Positions 34,736 through 45,481 of a stretch of 64,000 bases of DNA are shown in pieces. Position numbers and translations under genes: made by a program. Every line of letters starts with the position of its first letter. Position 1 is the stretch's first letter. The notes under the pieces were generated by a model. It was not told where the DNA came from and did not search any database. It saw only the letters and a program-made list of their open reading frames with translations. Origin of the DNA: Reticulitermes speratus (Eukaryota > Arthropoda > Insecta > Blattodea > Rhinotermitidae); NCBI GenBank assembly GCA_021186555.1, contig JAJKFL010000006.1, positions 8,297,215 to 8,361,214 on the forward strand, in the 5' to 3' direction.

Positions 34736-35031
34736 ATGCATAAAGTCAAGGAACATAAATGCCAAAATCAACACTCATGTTCAGACTTCCAACACAAAGT
34801 AATACTGTCACCATGTACAAAGCTTTTAACTGCACCACTATGCGCGAGCACATACTCATTTACTGAGAATAATGTGTTAATAACAAACAATGTCTTAACC
34901 AGAAACATAACCTCATAAGCCACAAGCCTGTCTGACGTTCTTAACTGTTTCATTGCATTTCAAGTTTAAAGCAATAAAACAAATTATTCTGCAAATGAAA
35001 CTTCATGTCACAGTAAAAAGGTAAAGGTACA

Positions 35032-35296
35032 GCAATCCCATTACAGGCCTGGACAGGCTCTTAGGGTTCCAGGAGGTTGAGGCTCCCAGATTTCTAGACA
35101 ATCGGCACATGAAGGTGGTAAGGTTGTCAGCCCTACGCACCGGCTGCCTTTACCCCCCAGGAATTACTCCTGGTACTCATTTCTGTTAGAAGCTGAGTCG
35201 ACCCCAGGGCCATAGTGCAACCGAAAGGATTATGTCAATGAAAAATTCCAGTGACACCATCGGGAATCGAACCTGCGACCTTCCGGCTTGTAGAGT
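35032..35296 (-). repeat. SINE family B, head truncated
   Basis: Matches the copy at 4688 over tail and body but stops within the tRNA-like head (CTTCCGGCTTGTAGAG), so it lacks the A-box. Confidence 0.82.
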
Positions 35297-36124
35297 ATCT
35301 TACACAATATGGAAAATATCACAGACTAGTGACTAAAGGATTAAATGACTATCAAATTTTAGATTCAATGAGCTCCAATATATTTTCTTCAACTCAATAC
35401 CCTCTTTTTTGTTTGGTAAAAGAGAATCCCAAAATAATTTAGGGCTTACTATAGGACACAAAACATTTTTCATTTGGTAAAAGAATAACGAAGTTTAAAA
35501 CGAGGACACGGCACAGAGTTCACTTGACCTACAAACAAACAAAAAAATATCGACACCTCAAAGCTAATAGCACAATGTACCAACTGAATAAACACAGCTC
35601 CAAGTTCCAAGTGTAATCTCCCAATTTCACTATCCACAAACGTCATGAAGAATATGGCAGATATGGAGCGTAGAATCACAAATTTTATTTCAGTTTAAAT
35701 AACAATTTACCATATTAAGCTTAAAACACTGAACCACACATTGATTTTGCACCATCAATAATGCTCGATGATAAAGAAGGTGTAAGTAAGATTAGTTTCA
35801 AGTCTCTGTAGGTCATATTGGTGACAGTCATTATGTAGTAATATTTACATGCATTTGTGAGGTGATGTGGTTGAGTAAAATATCATCGTATGTTATTCAA
35901 CACAATCAATTACTTGGGACACTCTCAAATATACTGCACTTTAAATAACATATCACTACACTCAACAGTTCAGTTTTCTTACAAATTCCACTAAAAATAT
36001 ACTCAAAACCATCTTCTATGTATATTCAAAATCCTCCCTCTAAGTGACTCCACACCAAATGCTAAACATAATTTAAATAACACAGACCTTTCCTTTGAAT
36101 TTATAATACAAAAAGTATACTCAC
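35297..36124. other. Intron 1 adjoining the BTB exon
   Basis: AT-rich; no element. Begins on the minus strand with the GTGAGT donor. Confidence 0.45.
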
Positions 36125-36520
36125 AGATGGAATTTTTTGGTTGTCTTTGGTGGGGACATCAGCAAGCCCTCGAACCTGCAGCATCTGCGCAGTTTTGAGG
36201 AAGTCGGACAGCTGCTCCTGGCCAATATGCACTTCACCATTGTACATAAAGCGCAGGAGGGATTCCATGTCCTTCTCTTTGACATCACGCAAAATCACAA
36301 TGGGATGTTGGCAAGGATTTGCTTTGAGAAGTCTTCGGAAGTATGGACTGCAGGCAGAGAGGACCACTTTGTGTGCAGTGAAGGAACAACCATCACATGC
36401 CAATGTGACATCCACAAAGTCCTCCTCATCACGCAGATGCCGGAAGGACGAGAGGATACTGGCATGGAAATCATTCCAGCGCAGACTATACTGCTGCTCA
36501 GTATCCGACACCTCTCCCAT
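36125..36520 (-). CDS. ab: Exon 1 coding part: start codon and BTB/POZ domain
   Basis: Encodes residues 1-132. The BTB domain covers about residues 9-125. Hallmarks visible are the LRWNDFHASILSSF start, DFVDVTLAC, the HKVVLSACSPYFRRLL core helix, HPIVILRDV, FMYNGEVHIGQ and the FLKTAQMLQVRGLADV end. This is the arthropod 'ttk-type' BTB, which mediates homo- and heterodimerisation. The start chosen is ATG at 36520: it is the first in-frame ATG, and an in-frame TGA lies about 85 nt upstream. The exon ends at a GTGAGT donor (GT at 36124-36123) in phase 0 after IPS. If the intron were retained, the frame would stop at 36101, giving a BTB-only protein. The motif combination RHLRDEEDFVDVTLACD is what points to Abrupt, judged from memory without a search. 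Confidence 0.93.
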
Positions 36521-36711
36521 CTGGGCCAACAAAAGCTTCACCAAAGCATCGGGTCCTGATGTAGCAATCTTGTTTTCACAGGCATCCACCACTGTGTTGT
36601 ACACTTGTCAAGTAGCTCTCTTATTTCCTGGTCAATATTTCTGTTACTGCTCAGTTCTATTACTTGACATTATTCTTCCCCCAAGTGTTTCTTCTTTCTC
36701 TGGCTCAGCCC
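36521..36711 (-). other. Probable 5' UTR of the BTB exon
   Basis: Upstream of the start codon the minus strand is free of a long frame until a good 3' splice site, TGAATATTACAG, whose AG is at 36713-36712. An exon beginning at 36711 would give about 191 nt of 5' UTR, implying at least one non-coding first exon further upstream. Weaker AGs closer in, including one directly before the ATG (GGCCCAG), are alternatives. RNA-seq would decide. Confidence 0.5.
36538..36585 (-). promoter_or_regulatory. Upstream ORF in the 5' leader
   Basis: A 15-codon ATG-to-TGA frame lies wholly upstream of the BTB start codon and out of frame with it, ending 17 nt before ATG 36520. It contains a second in-frame ATG. 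If the leader begins at 36711, as the splice signal suggests, ribosomes would meet this uORF first, which usually lowers translation of the main frame. Confidence 0.4.
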
Positions 36712-39270
36712 CTGTAATATTCAGATAAAACAACTTTTCAGCAATGGACATAACAAAGCTCATTCAAGGTTACACACATGTAGCAAAATCTTCCCATCTT
36801 CAAAACAGTGGTTTCCTTACATGTTATTTTAGTATCACCACTGTCACACACACACATACATACAAATATAAACTTGAAAATTAATATAAAACACAACACA
36901 GGATGGGCAAATGATAAATGTAGTTCAGAATATAATTATACACACATCCAGTCACAAAAATGAAATCTTCCATGATTTTAATATAAAGTAACGCATGATA
37001 AATCCGCAAACTCACAAACCGTCTGTTAACGCACAGCTCACACTTTTTAATCATTTTACACGATTAACTGGAACAAGCTACGACACACAACTGCAAATTG
37101 ATAATTTCTTAACCTAAAATCACGTCCATCTATTCCTCGGCAAGCTACGACACACAACTGCAAAACCATAATTTCTTAACCTAAAATCGGCGTCCATCTG
37201 TTCCTCTTAGAAACACACAGTATTCTCTGTAGTTTAAATCTACATATAGCACGGTCCAAGCGTAATTCATGAAAAGCAATAAGAACGAAAACAAGCTAAC
37301 TAATGCGACAGCATTCACATTGACATTTAAAACTTACTCGATTGCTTAAAAACAGTCTTGATATGACCAAGGTATTTCTACACATAACCTACTCACATAT
37401 TCGTAATTTCAGGTTCAATCCACACAAACCATCAACTTTTTTTACAAAAAATCTGCAGACAACGTTACGCCAGGAAATATAAACAGATCAATAATACTAA
37501 TTCTTGATGAACTGACACTAACAGACACAATAATACGCGATGTCTTCAATATCAATTGGAACACTGCGCAAATACCTGAACGTACACATAGCCGAGTAAA
37601 ACAATTATAAACCAAATAATTCCATCCAAATCTCTGATAACTGTTTATTTTACAGCATTCTGCAGAAGCTATGGGCTTTTTCTACCACACACTGCAACCT
37701 GCCATTCATCTCTCGCGGTAATCAAACATACGTAAAGTAATAAAAGTAAAACATTTTGAAAAAACAACTACACACACTTCACAAGCTTAAAAATGCGAAC
37801 AATGAATGGAAGAAACACTACTACCCATTTACACCACTTAAAAATATGCCGATATCGCAATACACCGACCTTCTCTCACGTCACGACCTTCCAAGTACGA
37901 CGCCTACTAGCTTATGACCCGGTAGGTTCACTTAGCCATCATGGCTGCAAAGAAAACTTCAAAGCGCACAAAAAAAAAGCGGCCATATTCACGAACATGA
38001 ATTGCATCGAGCTGTTCTAAAAGAATACAACAACAACGCTTCGGTATACCACACACTAACAGAATGATGTTAAGAGATTGTTAAGTCGTTATGCCCACCT
38101 GATTTAGGAATACAGCACAAACTAGGTACCCCTACTGTCTCCGCGCTTTTGCGCACGGCTGCTCTGCCTAGCCTGCCAACCCGATTGATGCCCGATAGGC
38201 CTAACCACCATCGCCGTCATGAAACACACGCTGAATTTAACACGCTAATACATCATCATGTGCAGACTACAGCCAGCGCTCTTATGCGAAGTATACTGAA
38301 TACCTCTCAAACTAAGTATATGCATCAATTACGCTGTTTGTAGTGTTAAATAAGTACAAAATCTGTGTCATAAATCATACCTGTTCCCATTCTCAAGGCA
38401 ACAAAAGATCAATCAACAAGCTGAAAGCGGGATTAGTAGTTAGCTTCCGGTTCTCCCTGTTTGCGCGCGGAAAGTATGAAAACAGCACACCTCCAAGATG
38501 GTCATTTCTAAGAAAGCTTAAGAAAAAACGTTTAAAACGAGTGCACTTCTGAAAACACACGTTTATATACAATTGATAAAAATATTCTAAGGCAGTACAT
38601 TTTGTTGGAAACCCGTTACTTCCAAGTTTAACTGCGTAATTAAATTATAAAAATTGATTAATTATTTTTTTGTACGAATTTGCTTCAATAAGACATTTTT
38701 ATGAAATAAATGGTTAACAGGTGAGTTGCTATTGTAGCGTGAGGGAGGGTGGGAGCGCTCGGATCTCGAGCCTCTGTTTTCAAGAACCTTAATATAACTA
38801 TAGATATTATTTTTCCGTATAACCTTCATTTCAATCGTAACAATACCTCCGGTAAATAAATCTAGTTACTTATTTACCAATTTAAATAAAACAAGAAACT
38901 GTCGTAAGTATGTGATTTACTGGTTCGAAATTTAGACAATTCAATTTCGCACTTTTGACACTTCATTGTCACGTTGGCATGTAGCTAGCAACAAATGAAT
39001 GTGCATCTTGTATGTTCTCGGTTGGTTGTTGGATGGGATGAGATGGTATCAGGCAATTCACTAATAAGGGCCACCTGAAGTCCTGAGCTTCGCCTGCGCC
39101 CCCAGAATCACCCCTAGGCCAGCGATGATTAACATTTATATATTTACTTATTTATTCCTTTTGTAACATGTTTAAAAATGAGTTTCTATTGTGAAGCTGA
39201 CCGGTCACTTTTATCGGACGCTGAGGTTAAGAATGCCTTCATAACATGGTATTTATTTTCAGGCAAGCTT
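36712..39270. other. Upstream region; possible promoter and first exon
   Basis: No coding frame. Includes a roughly 66-bp tandem duplication (37072-37205) and, around 37.8-38.5 kb, a less AT-rich, CpG-containing zone. On the minus strand a good donor (AACAG, then GTATGAT) with GT at 38380-38379 could end a non-coding first exon starting somewhere near 38.4-38.7 kb. This is inference only. Confidence 0.3.
37072..37205. repeat. Two-copy tandem repeat of about 66 bp
   Basis: AAGCTACGACACACAACTGC, ATAATTTCTTAACCTAAAAT, CGTCCATCT and TTCCTC recur in the same order twice, with a handful of differences. Confidence 0.88.
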
Positions 39271-39428
39271 TGGTAAAATGGGTACCGAGTCTCTTTCACG
39301 GGGGTAAAGCGGCCGGGGCGTGGTGTCGACCACCCACCCCATCTAGCGAAGAGGTTAAATAAAGTGTAGAGTTATACCTCTACTTCCTCTCTTGGCGTTC
39401 ATGGCCTCTTCTAGGGTGAACTTTGAAC
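39271..39428 (+). repeat. SINE family D, 5'-truncated
   Basis: Starts within the body (AATGGGTACCGAGTCTCTTT) and runs to CTTCTAGGGTGAACTTTG. The tRNA head is missing. Confidence 0.8.
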
Positions 39429-39870
39429 TTGTCAACAGATATTTGTGAAGTGTGTCCGGTATTTTTTTTTTTTTTTGGAAACCTTCTATCAGCCCTCTTG
39501 ATAGCTGATCAAGAAATCCAGCACAGCAGACCTGATAACACATTAGCCCATAACAGCAAAAGAACACATGCATAAATGATACAGTTGTCCCGCATACTGA
39601 CATGCTTTATAAAAACCACATCGAGGAGCATATCAGATTAGCATATGGCATCATACAGGGATGTCATATGTAAGAGCTGTCAATAGTACTAATACTCCTG
39701 TCATAAAGTGCTGGGTGTCGAAGACCATGCACGATATTTTGATACTTCTAAACCTTAAATATGACATCTCCAACAGCATCAAAACGGCATGCTGAGCAGT
39801 GCTTCGAATAATCCACACTGTCCGAAAATATCAATATTCAAAAATAACTGTTGATAGCATTTGTAAGTAC
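39429..39870. other. Intergenic, nothing identified
   Basis: A poly-T run near 39461-39475; otherwise unassigned. Confidence 0.35.
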
Positions 39871-39886
39871 TATGGTAAAACCTATA

Positions 39887-40010
39887 GCTAGCTATCCCAT
39901 TACAGGCCTGGACAGGCCCTTAGGGCTCCAGGAGGTTGAGGCTCCCAGAATTTCTAAACAATCGGCACATGAAGGTGATAAGGTTATCAGCCCTACGCAC
40001 CGGCCGCCTT
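39887..40010 (-). repeat. SINE family B, 5'-truncated, perfect 16-bp TSD
   Basis: Only the 3' 120 bp of the element, flanked by identical TATGGTAAAACCTATA (39871-39886 and 40011-40026). This shows it inserted already truncated, through reverse transcription. Confidence 0.88.
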
Positions 40011-40026
40011 TATGGTAAAACCTATA

Positions 40027-40678
40027 ATTATAAATTAACACTCCAACACTTCAGGGAGAATATATATATATATATATAATAACGATTATATTACGAAATG
40101 TGTAACATCATTTGAGTCACATATGAATGTTTGTATTTAGTAAATACACACACATACGCATATAAATATAAGCCTATGGATACTTAATTTAAACGGTCGC
40201 TGTATTTATCGTTTGTGGTCTCGAGAACGCGTTTGTAGATATGACCGACAGCATGGACGTAATGCCTCCATAATCGGCCATTTCCTTCCCCTCCCGATTT
40301 CTTCTCCTGCAGCCAAGTTGATATCGATTTTGCTACGGTATCGCACTTACTGTGTATGGCAATGTGGTAAGGCAAGTCGACATTGCACACAAATCAGGCA
40401 TTCATTCTTATTTGTAATGAAGCAAAACAGAACACAAGTCTTTGTTTCTTGTGCGTTTATTTGTGGGAAAGACGTGTAAATAAAAATTCAAAAGAAAGAA
40501 GATGGAATGAACTCCGAATGTTAACTTACGACAGCAGAAAAATATTTTAACTTAAGACAAAAACATCAAACTTAAAGATTCAAGTAACATAACTTTGTCT
40601 GCTGGTTTATGTCGCCATGCAACTTGGTAAGCGAAAACTGTAGTTAAACCTTGGGCTGCTTCCTGGTTATCGTATGAC
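40027..40678. other. Intergenic, nothing identified
   Basis: (TA)n near 40062-40078, otherwise unassigned. Confidence 0.35.
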
Positions 40679-40693
40679 TAAGAAGTCTAAAAT

Positions 40694-40986
40694 GGTGGCG
40701 CAGTTGGTTGAGGCACTGCGCTACAAGCTGGAATGTCGCGGGTTCGATTCCCGATGGTGTCACTGGAATTTTTCCTTGACATAATCCTTTCGGTCGCACT
40801 ATGGCCCTGGAGTCGACTCAGCCTCTAACAGAAATGAGTACCAGGAATATTTCCTGGGGGGTAAAGGCGGCCGGTGCTTGGGGGCTGACAACCTTACCAC
40901 CTTCATGTGCCGATTGTCTAGAAATCTGGGAGCCTCAGCCTCCTGGAACCCTAAGAGCCTGTCCAAGCCTGTAATGGCATTGCTTT
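40694..40986 (+). repeat. SINE family B, full-length with 15-bp TSD
   Basis: Head GGTGGCGCAGTTGGTTGAGG, with A-box, B-box GGGTTCGATTCCC, and the tail ending TAATGGCATTGCTTT. Flanked by TAAGAAGTCTAAAAT at 40679-40693 and 40987-41001. It is the best reference copy of this family here. Confidence 0.92.
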
Positions 40987-41001
40987 TAAGAAGTCTAAAA
41001 T

Positions 41002-41329
41002 AAAGACGCGAAAATTTGCCCACATAGTGTATTTATGTGTTCCGTATTATTGTTACAATAAGCCATTGTTTCCCTCTAAAACATCACAGACTGGTCTTAG
41101 TGATGGAACCGTAATGTGTTCTCTGTGAGGTACGAACTTAATATATATTTAACGCAAATTAGTTTCGTTCTTCAAACGTTTGAGGGTGCAATAAAATCTA
41201 ATTGGACAATCACCTGCGTCAGTGTTGAACCTAAACCAATGCTCTGCAGATTGTCTTTGTATCTCCGTTATCAGGGTCGGCACCGCAAGGGCTCAAACTT
41301 ATGTTATTAGTGACTATTAGCTCCATGAT
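41002..41329. other. Intergenic, nothing identified
   Basis: No frame or repeat recognised. Confidence 0.35.
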
Positions 41330-41805
41330 GCCTGCCCATCGTCCGTCAGCATGGAACTCTGCTTCCACTGGACGCATTTTCATGAAATTTTATATTTGAG
41401 GTTTTTTCTGAAACCTGTCCAGAAAACTCAAGTTGCATTAAAATCTTACAAGAATAACGAGTACTTTACATGAAGACCTATGTACATTTGTGGTAATATC
41501 TCGCTGAATTCTTCTTGGAATGAGAAATGTTTCAGACAAAAGTCGTAGAGAAAATCAGAACACACATTTTATGTTCAATAACGTTTTTCCGAAAATCGTG
41601 CCGTTTATGAGATAATGTGGAAAAATATGGTACAGCCAGACAGGCCACAGATGACAATATAATACGGCGCATGCGCTTTGCATGCTGGATAACTAAGGCT
41701 ACAGACACACACTCAGAATATGTGATGCTTATTGCTTTGCCACGGCAAAAATGGTTACGCGAACGCGCCTCGATGTTACGTTTACACGTACATTGCGTCT
41801 TTTAA
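41330..41805 (+). repeat. Unclassified repeat shared with 48320-48640
   Basis: Blocks CATGAAATTTTATATT, ACTTTACATGAAGACCTATG and CAAAAATGGTTACGCGAACG occur in the same order as CTTGAAATTTAATATT, ACTTTACACGAAGACCTAAG and CAACAATGGTTAGGCGAACA at 48.4-48.6 kb. The interior between the second and third blocks differs in length. Confidence 0.6.
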
Positions 41806-42336
41806 TTCCTTTTCATTTTGCAAGAGTCACAACCACGTGGAAACGCTACAGTTTTCGTTTTTGAGCTTTATTTATCTGCGCCGTCAGTATTATCGGCGAA
41901 CGCCGACAAATACAAAAACGAAGAAAATTTACAATGATAACTGAGAGGATAAAACCGAAATACTCGTAGGAAAACCTGTCCCAATGCCACGTCATCCTCC
42001 ATAAATCCCATATGAACTGCTTTTCGATTGAATCTATGTTTCACGACGATTACGACGTACGAAGTTTGGTATTAAAGACGATTATGTACGAAATACATAA
42101 ATTTAAAATAAGCTGAAATTTTACAGGTAAATCTCGGCTGCTGAAAGCAGTATCTCCCCACGCACACCGCCCCCTCCCCCCAAAGTTTGGGACCTGGTGC
42201 ATGTAAGCCTTACATCGCCATGGTACCTACCATCATCATGGCAAAGAATATAATTTTAATACAATTCGATTTTTTTAAAGAAATCACAAGTGAATATATC
42301 GCGATATTAAGTTAGGCTATGTTATGCAAGAAAAAT

Positions 42337-42704
42337 GTCGCCCTCGGTGGACTAGTGGTTAGCGTTCGCGGGTTCAATCCCGGCCGAGGTCGATGGATTT
42401 TTAAGGGTGATAAAAATCCGTAGCACAAATTCCTTCGGAGGGGAAGTAAAGCCGTCGGTCCCATGTCGTAGATTTACGGCATGTAAAAGAACCTTACGGG
42501 CATGAATAGAGATGTTTCGTAAGCAAAATTCAGCGGCCATTTCTCACCCAAGTCTCCTGATTGACTGCTAGATGGCTCTGGCAGTCATATCAGGATGAGT
42601 AGAACTTGTGCAGTCAGTGGACTGGTCACTCACTACAGAATGCACACCTCCAGACGAGGCCCTATGCTCCGCAAGGAGCGACAGGAAGAAATAAAATAAA
42701 ATAT
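42337..42704 (+). repeat. SINE family A with internal head deletion
   Basis: Begins GTCGCCCTCGGTGGACTAGT. About 22 nt between A-box and B-box (the anticodon-arm equivalent) are missing compared with 60322. Flanked by ATGCAAGAAAAAT and ATGTAAGAAAAAT, a 13-bp duplication with one change. Confidence 0.88.
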
Positions 42705-42876
42705 ATGTAAGAAAAATACCTGAACTTAAACTTCGTAACTGCACCCTCTAATACTACGCACAAGACCGAAATACACAGAACAGTGTAAAATACGAGTATA
42801 TGAAACAAAGTGATATCTGACTGTACCTTCCTTGTCAGTAAATTAAATAATCACCAAAACCAACAAAATAAACACT

Positions 42877-43225
42877 ATAATTATAACTTAAAACCAACAA
42901 TATTGCACTTATTTTATATATGTATATTGCAACCCTACATATGTTTCGGCTGTACTTCAGCCATCATCAGGGGTTTTTCTTGCAGCGTCCACTAACTGTA
43001 TTTCTCACTAACATTTGATTCCTATTGGTTTCTTAGTAACTAGGTATTGTGAATTGTCTAGTTACTAAGAAACCAATAGGAATCAAATGTTAGTGAGAAA
43101 TACAGTTAGTGGACGCTGCAAGAAAAAACCCCTGATGATGGCTGAAGTACAGCCGAAACATATGTAGGGTTGCAATATACATATATAAAATAAGTGCAAT
43201 ATTGTTGGTTTTAAGTTATAATTAT
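42877..43225. repeat. Near-perfect 349-bp palindrome
   Basis: Arms of about 166 bp (ATAATTATAACTTAAAACCA inward to GGTTTCTTAGTAACTA) are inverse copies around a 16-bp centre, with only a one-base indel seen in a T/A run. It carries CTGATGATGGCTGAAGTACA, a phrase like those in other fold-backs of this window. Confidence 0.93.
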
Positions 43226-43419
43226 CTCAAGCCTTGCACGGTATGTACAACTTTAAAGTGAAAATAAACACTCTACGAGTGGAAGACACGGAACTGGCCT
43301 TCGGTGACTGCCTGTAGATATGCGACCCAATAATTCTTCCGAGTAAATTATTCAGTTGTGTAGTCCTAAAGCAATGGCTGGTGGAGAATAAGAATAAATC
43401 AAGAAATTTATAATAAATT

Positions 43420-43690
43420 TAAATCTCCAGTTATTGTAACTGTAATTGGCGTACGTAGATTGGAATGGCTTGGGCATAATGTAAGAACGGATGATGAAAG
43501 GACAGTAAAGAAGTTACTGGAAGGCAAACCAAGAGGAGGGAGGAAAAAATGAAGACCTGTATTAAGGTGGATGGATGATGTCGAAATGGACTTGAGGAAT
43601 ATGGGTGTAAAAGGATGGAGAATAAGAGCTTAGGACAGAAGTGAAAGGGCATCTGTCGTGAGGGAAGGTAAGATTGAAGTTTAAGGGCTG
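43420..43690 (+). mobile_element. LINE C-terminal fragment, another family
   Basis: Translates as RLEWLGHNVRTDDERTVKKL, LEGKPRGGRKK, stop, RPVLRWMDDVEMDLRNMGVK, GWRIRA: the distinctive C-terminal tail of non-LTR reverse transcriptases. Two stops, no upstream RT core. Confidence 0.75.
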
Positions 43691-43979
43691 TACTGTCAAA
43701 GAAGAAGAAAAAAAGAAGATATTACCAAAAATGTTCAATTTATTTTAAAAATAACAATTACGGTATTAATTAATCAATCAATTAACAGTCCCCACGCAAC
43801 AGAAATGTTCCCGAAAAGCTAAGAGTCACTCAGCTAATCAATAAACTTCCTGCCTTTTAAGAAACCCCAAAGTTCATTACCATATTCACATTATCCCGCC
43901 AATAAATCCCACCCTAAGCCATAGCAATCCAGTCCCAAGCCTCATAAGCTTATTTCTCTGACCTAAGTAGATGATATGT

Positions 43980-44239
43980 CGATCCCAGTGGCCGTGCGGT
44001 CTAAGGCGTGAGTCTACGGTCGCCCGCTTACTAGGATTGTGGGTTCGAATCCCACCGGGGGCATGGATGTCTGTCTGTTGTGAGTGTTGTGTGTTGTCAG
44101 GTAGAGGTCTCTGCGTCGGGCTGGTCACTCGTCCAGAGGAGTCCTACCGACTGTGGTGTGTCTAAAAAAGTGTGATCGTGAAGCCTCAAAAAATGAGGCG
44201 GCCTAGGCCCCCAAGGGGCTGTCGAGCCATTAAAAAAAA
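43980..44239 (+). repeat. SINE family C, full-length, 15-bp TSD
   Basis: tRNA-like head (CAGTGGCCGTGCGGTCTAAG, B-box GGGTTCGAATCCCACC) with a long variable-arm-like spacing, body to GAGGCGGCCTAGGCCCCCAA and a poly-A tail. Flanked by AAGTAGATGATATGT and AAGTAGATGGTATGT. Confidence 0.9.
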
Positions 44240-44254
44240 AAGTAGATGGTATGT

Positions 44255-44940
44255 GAAGCTCTTAGAGCGGTGACTACAGAAGACTACCATACTCTGCCCT
44301 GCGTACCTACACGTAGTCATTCGCCTACATGACGTCAAAATATTCTGTCGTACTTCAGCGCAGTGTAAAGCCTTACAAAATAATCGCAGATTGTACTACT
44401 GTCCTCAAGACGTTTGTTTTCCAGGAACCGCAATGGCTTTAAAGGTTTCAAAACATCGTTGTTTACGTCAATGCCATCAAAACACTGAAGCCGCTATAAT
44501 TCATCAAAAGCCTACACCAAAAACATTTCAATGCCCTGCAACGAAAATATGCGAAATCCAAAATGTAGAGTTTTCACGTCCCTTAAAAATTGTAATGCAA
44601 TCCTGTATCAGTAAAAATTGGGAGACAAGAAATGTCAGATGCGACTGAGGCCAGGGCAATAAAGTTAGATGTTAAGGGAGTAGTCAGGACTGAAATAAAT
44701 GCTACTTATTTAACGACAACGTACCAAACTGGTAACAAACATCAGCACGTTACAAAATATACAAATCTCCCAGTCCTACATTTCAGTCTGCATTTATGTG
44801 CAAAACCTCAGTTCCGTCACTAAGATATATTATTTATGACTTTTCGTAAGAGAAAGTAACAAGATGATAGAGGAAACTGCACAATGAGCAGCTTCAAGAT
44901 TCGTAATCTTAGAGACATAAAAGCAAGGGAAATTAGATGG
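44255..44940. other. Intergenic, nothing identified
   Basis: No frame with homology or repeat seen. Confidence 0.35.
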
Positions 44941-44955
44941 GTACAGTATGTAGCA

Positions 44956-45454
44956 TGGGCCGGGATAGCGTAGTCGGTATAGCGACTCGCTACGGGTTGG
45001 ACGGTCCGGGGATCGAATTTGCCGAACACAGTGGCCGTGCGGTCTAAGGCGTGGGTCTGCGGCCGCTCGCTTACTAGGATCGTGGGTTCGAATCCCACCG
45101 GGGGCATGGATGTTTGTGTTGTGTTTGTTGTAAGGACGGTAGTATGGAACGTAAAGTGACATGAAGGACGAAAAGGATTTAAACAGTACAAAAATAGATC
45201 AAAGGGGAAAAACCCTGGACAAAAAAAAAACCCCCGGTGGGGGCGAGATTTTCCGCAACCGTTCAGACCGGCCCTGGGGCCCACCCAGCCTCCTATACAA
45301 TGGGTACCGGGTCTCTTTCCCGGGGGTAAAGCGGCCGGGGCGTGGAGTTGACCACCCACCCTAATCTAGCGCCGAGGTTAAAGAAAGAGTAGAGCTATAG
45401 CTCTACCCCCCTCTGGGCCTTCGTGGCCCGTTCTAGGGAGAACTTTACCTTTTT
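44956..45454 (+). repeat. SINE family D interrupted by SINE family C
   Basis: D head GGGCCGGGATAGCGTAGTCG runs to GGGGATCGAAT, then a family C copy intervenes, and D resumes at GGGGGCGAGATTTTCCGCAA, ending GGGAGAACTTTACC plus T-run. The whole is flanked by ACAGTATGTAGCATG and ACAGTATGTAGCACG. Confidence 0.85.
45022..45232 (+). repeat. SINE family C nested in SINE D
   Basis: CAGTGGCCGTGCGGTCTAAG through GGGTTCGAATCCCACC to a poly-A stretch near 45221-45231. Its body differs from the 43980 copy after the first 100 bp. Confidence 0.8.
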
Positions 45455-45481
45455 TACAGTATGTAGCACGTATAAGGATAA

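Larger units (their letters stand above)
1281..36711 (-). other. ab: BTB-C2H2 zinc-finger gene, abrupt-like, with alternative 3' exons
   Basis: Gene-level span. Splice signals and phases seen on the minus strand give this model: 5' UTR plus BTB exon (36125-36711), linker exon 2 (31393-31629), linker exon 3 (30607-30835), optional 63-nt exon 4 (29400-29462), then one of four terminal exons (18410-18741, 9424-9707, 8382-8620, 1281-1543), each with two C2H2 fingers and a stop. Summed coding lengths are 1257, 1209, 1164 and 1188 nt, all divisible by three. BTB-ZF proteins of the lola/broad/abrupt class are nuclear transcription factors that dimerise through BTB and bind DNA through the fingers. 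The symbol rests on the BTB sequence, which matches Abrupt better in my recollection than Broad, Lola, Fruitless or Tramtrack. Drosophila Abrupt is considerably longer, so the assignment is tentative. Further finger exons may lie beyond base 1. Confidence 0.72.

Noticed and set aside
36125-36520. Assignment to broad, lola, fruitless or tramtrack
   Set aside because: The BTB motifs (WNDFHASILSSFRHLRDEE) differ from what I recall of those proteins (for example WNNYQSSITSAF in Broad). Abrupt fits best, though a database search is needed to settle it.
36141-36728. 195-residue plus-strand frame opposite the BTB exon
   Set aside because: It is the antisense shadow of the BTB exon; the minus strand has the conserved domain and the splice signals.
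43980-44060. Possible tRNA gene with good A- and B-boxes
   Set aside because: The same head occurs at 45022 and 54756 with a shared body and tail and target duplications, so it is a SINE head, not a tRNA gene. The same reasoning applies to 28385, 42337, 60322 and 40694.
44820-45359. 179-residue minus-strand frame
   Set aside because: It is read entirely through SINE D and nested SINE C sequence; similar phrases (GFEPT, RTHALDRTAT) appear wherever these SINEs occur.
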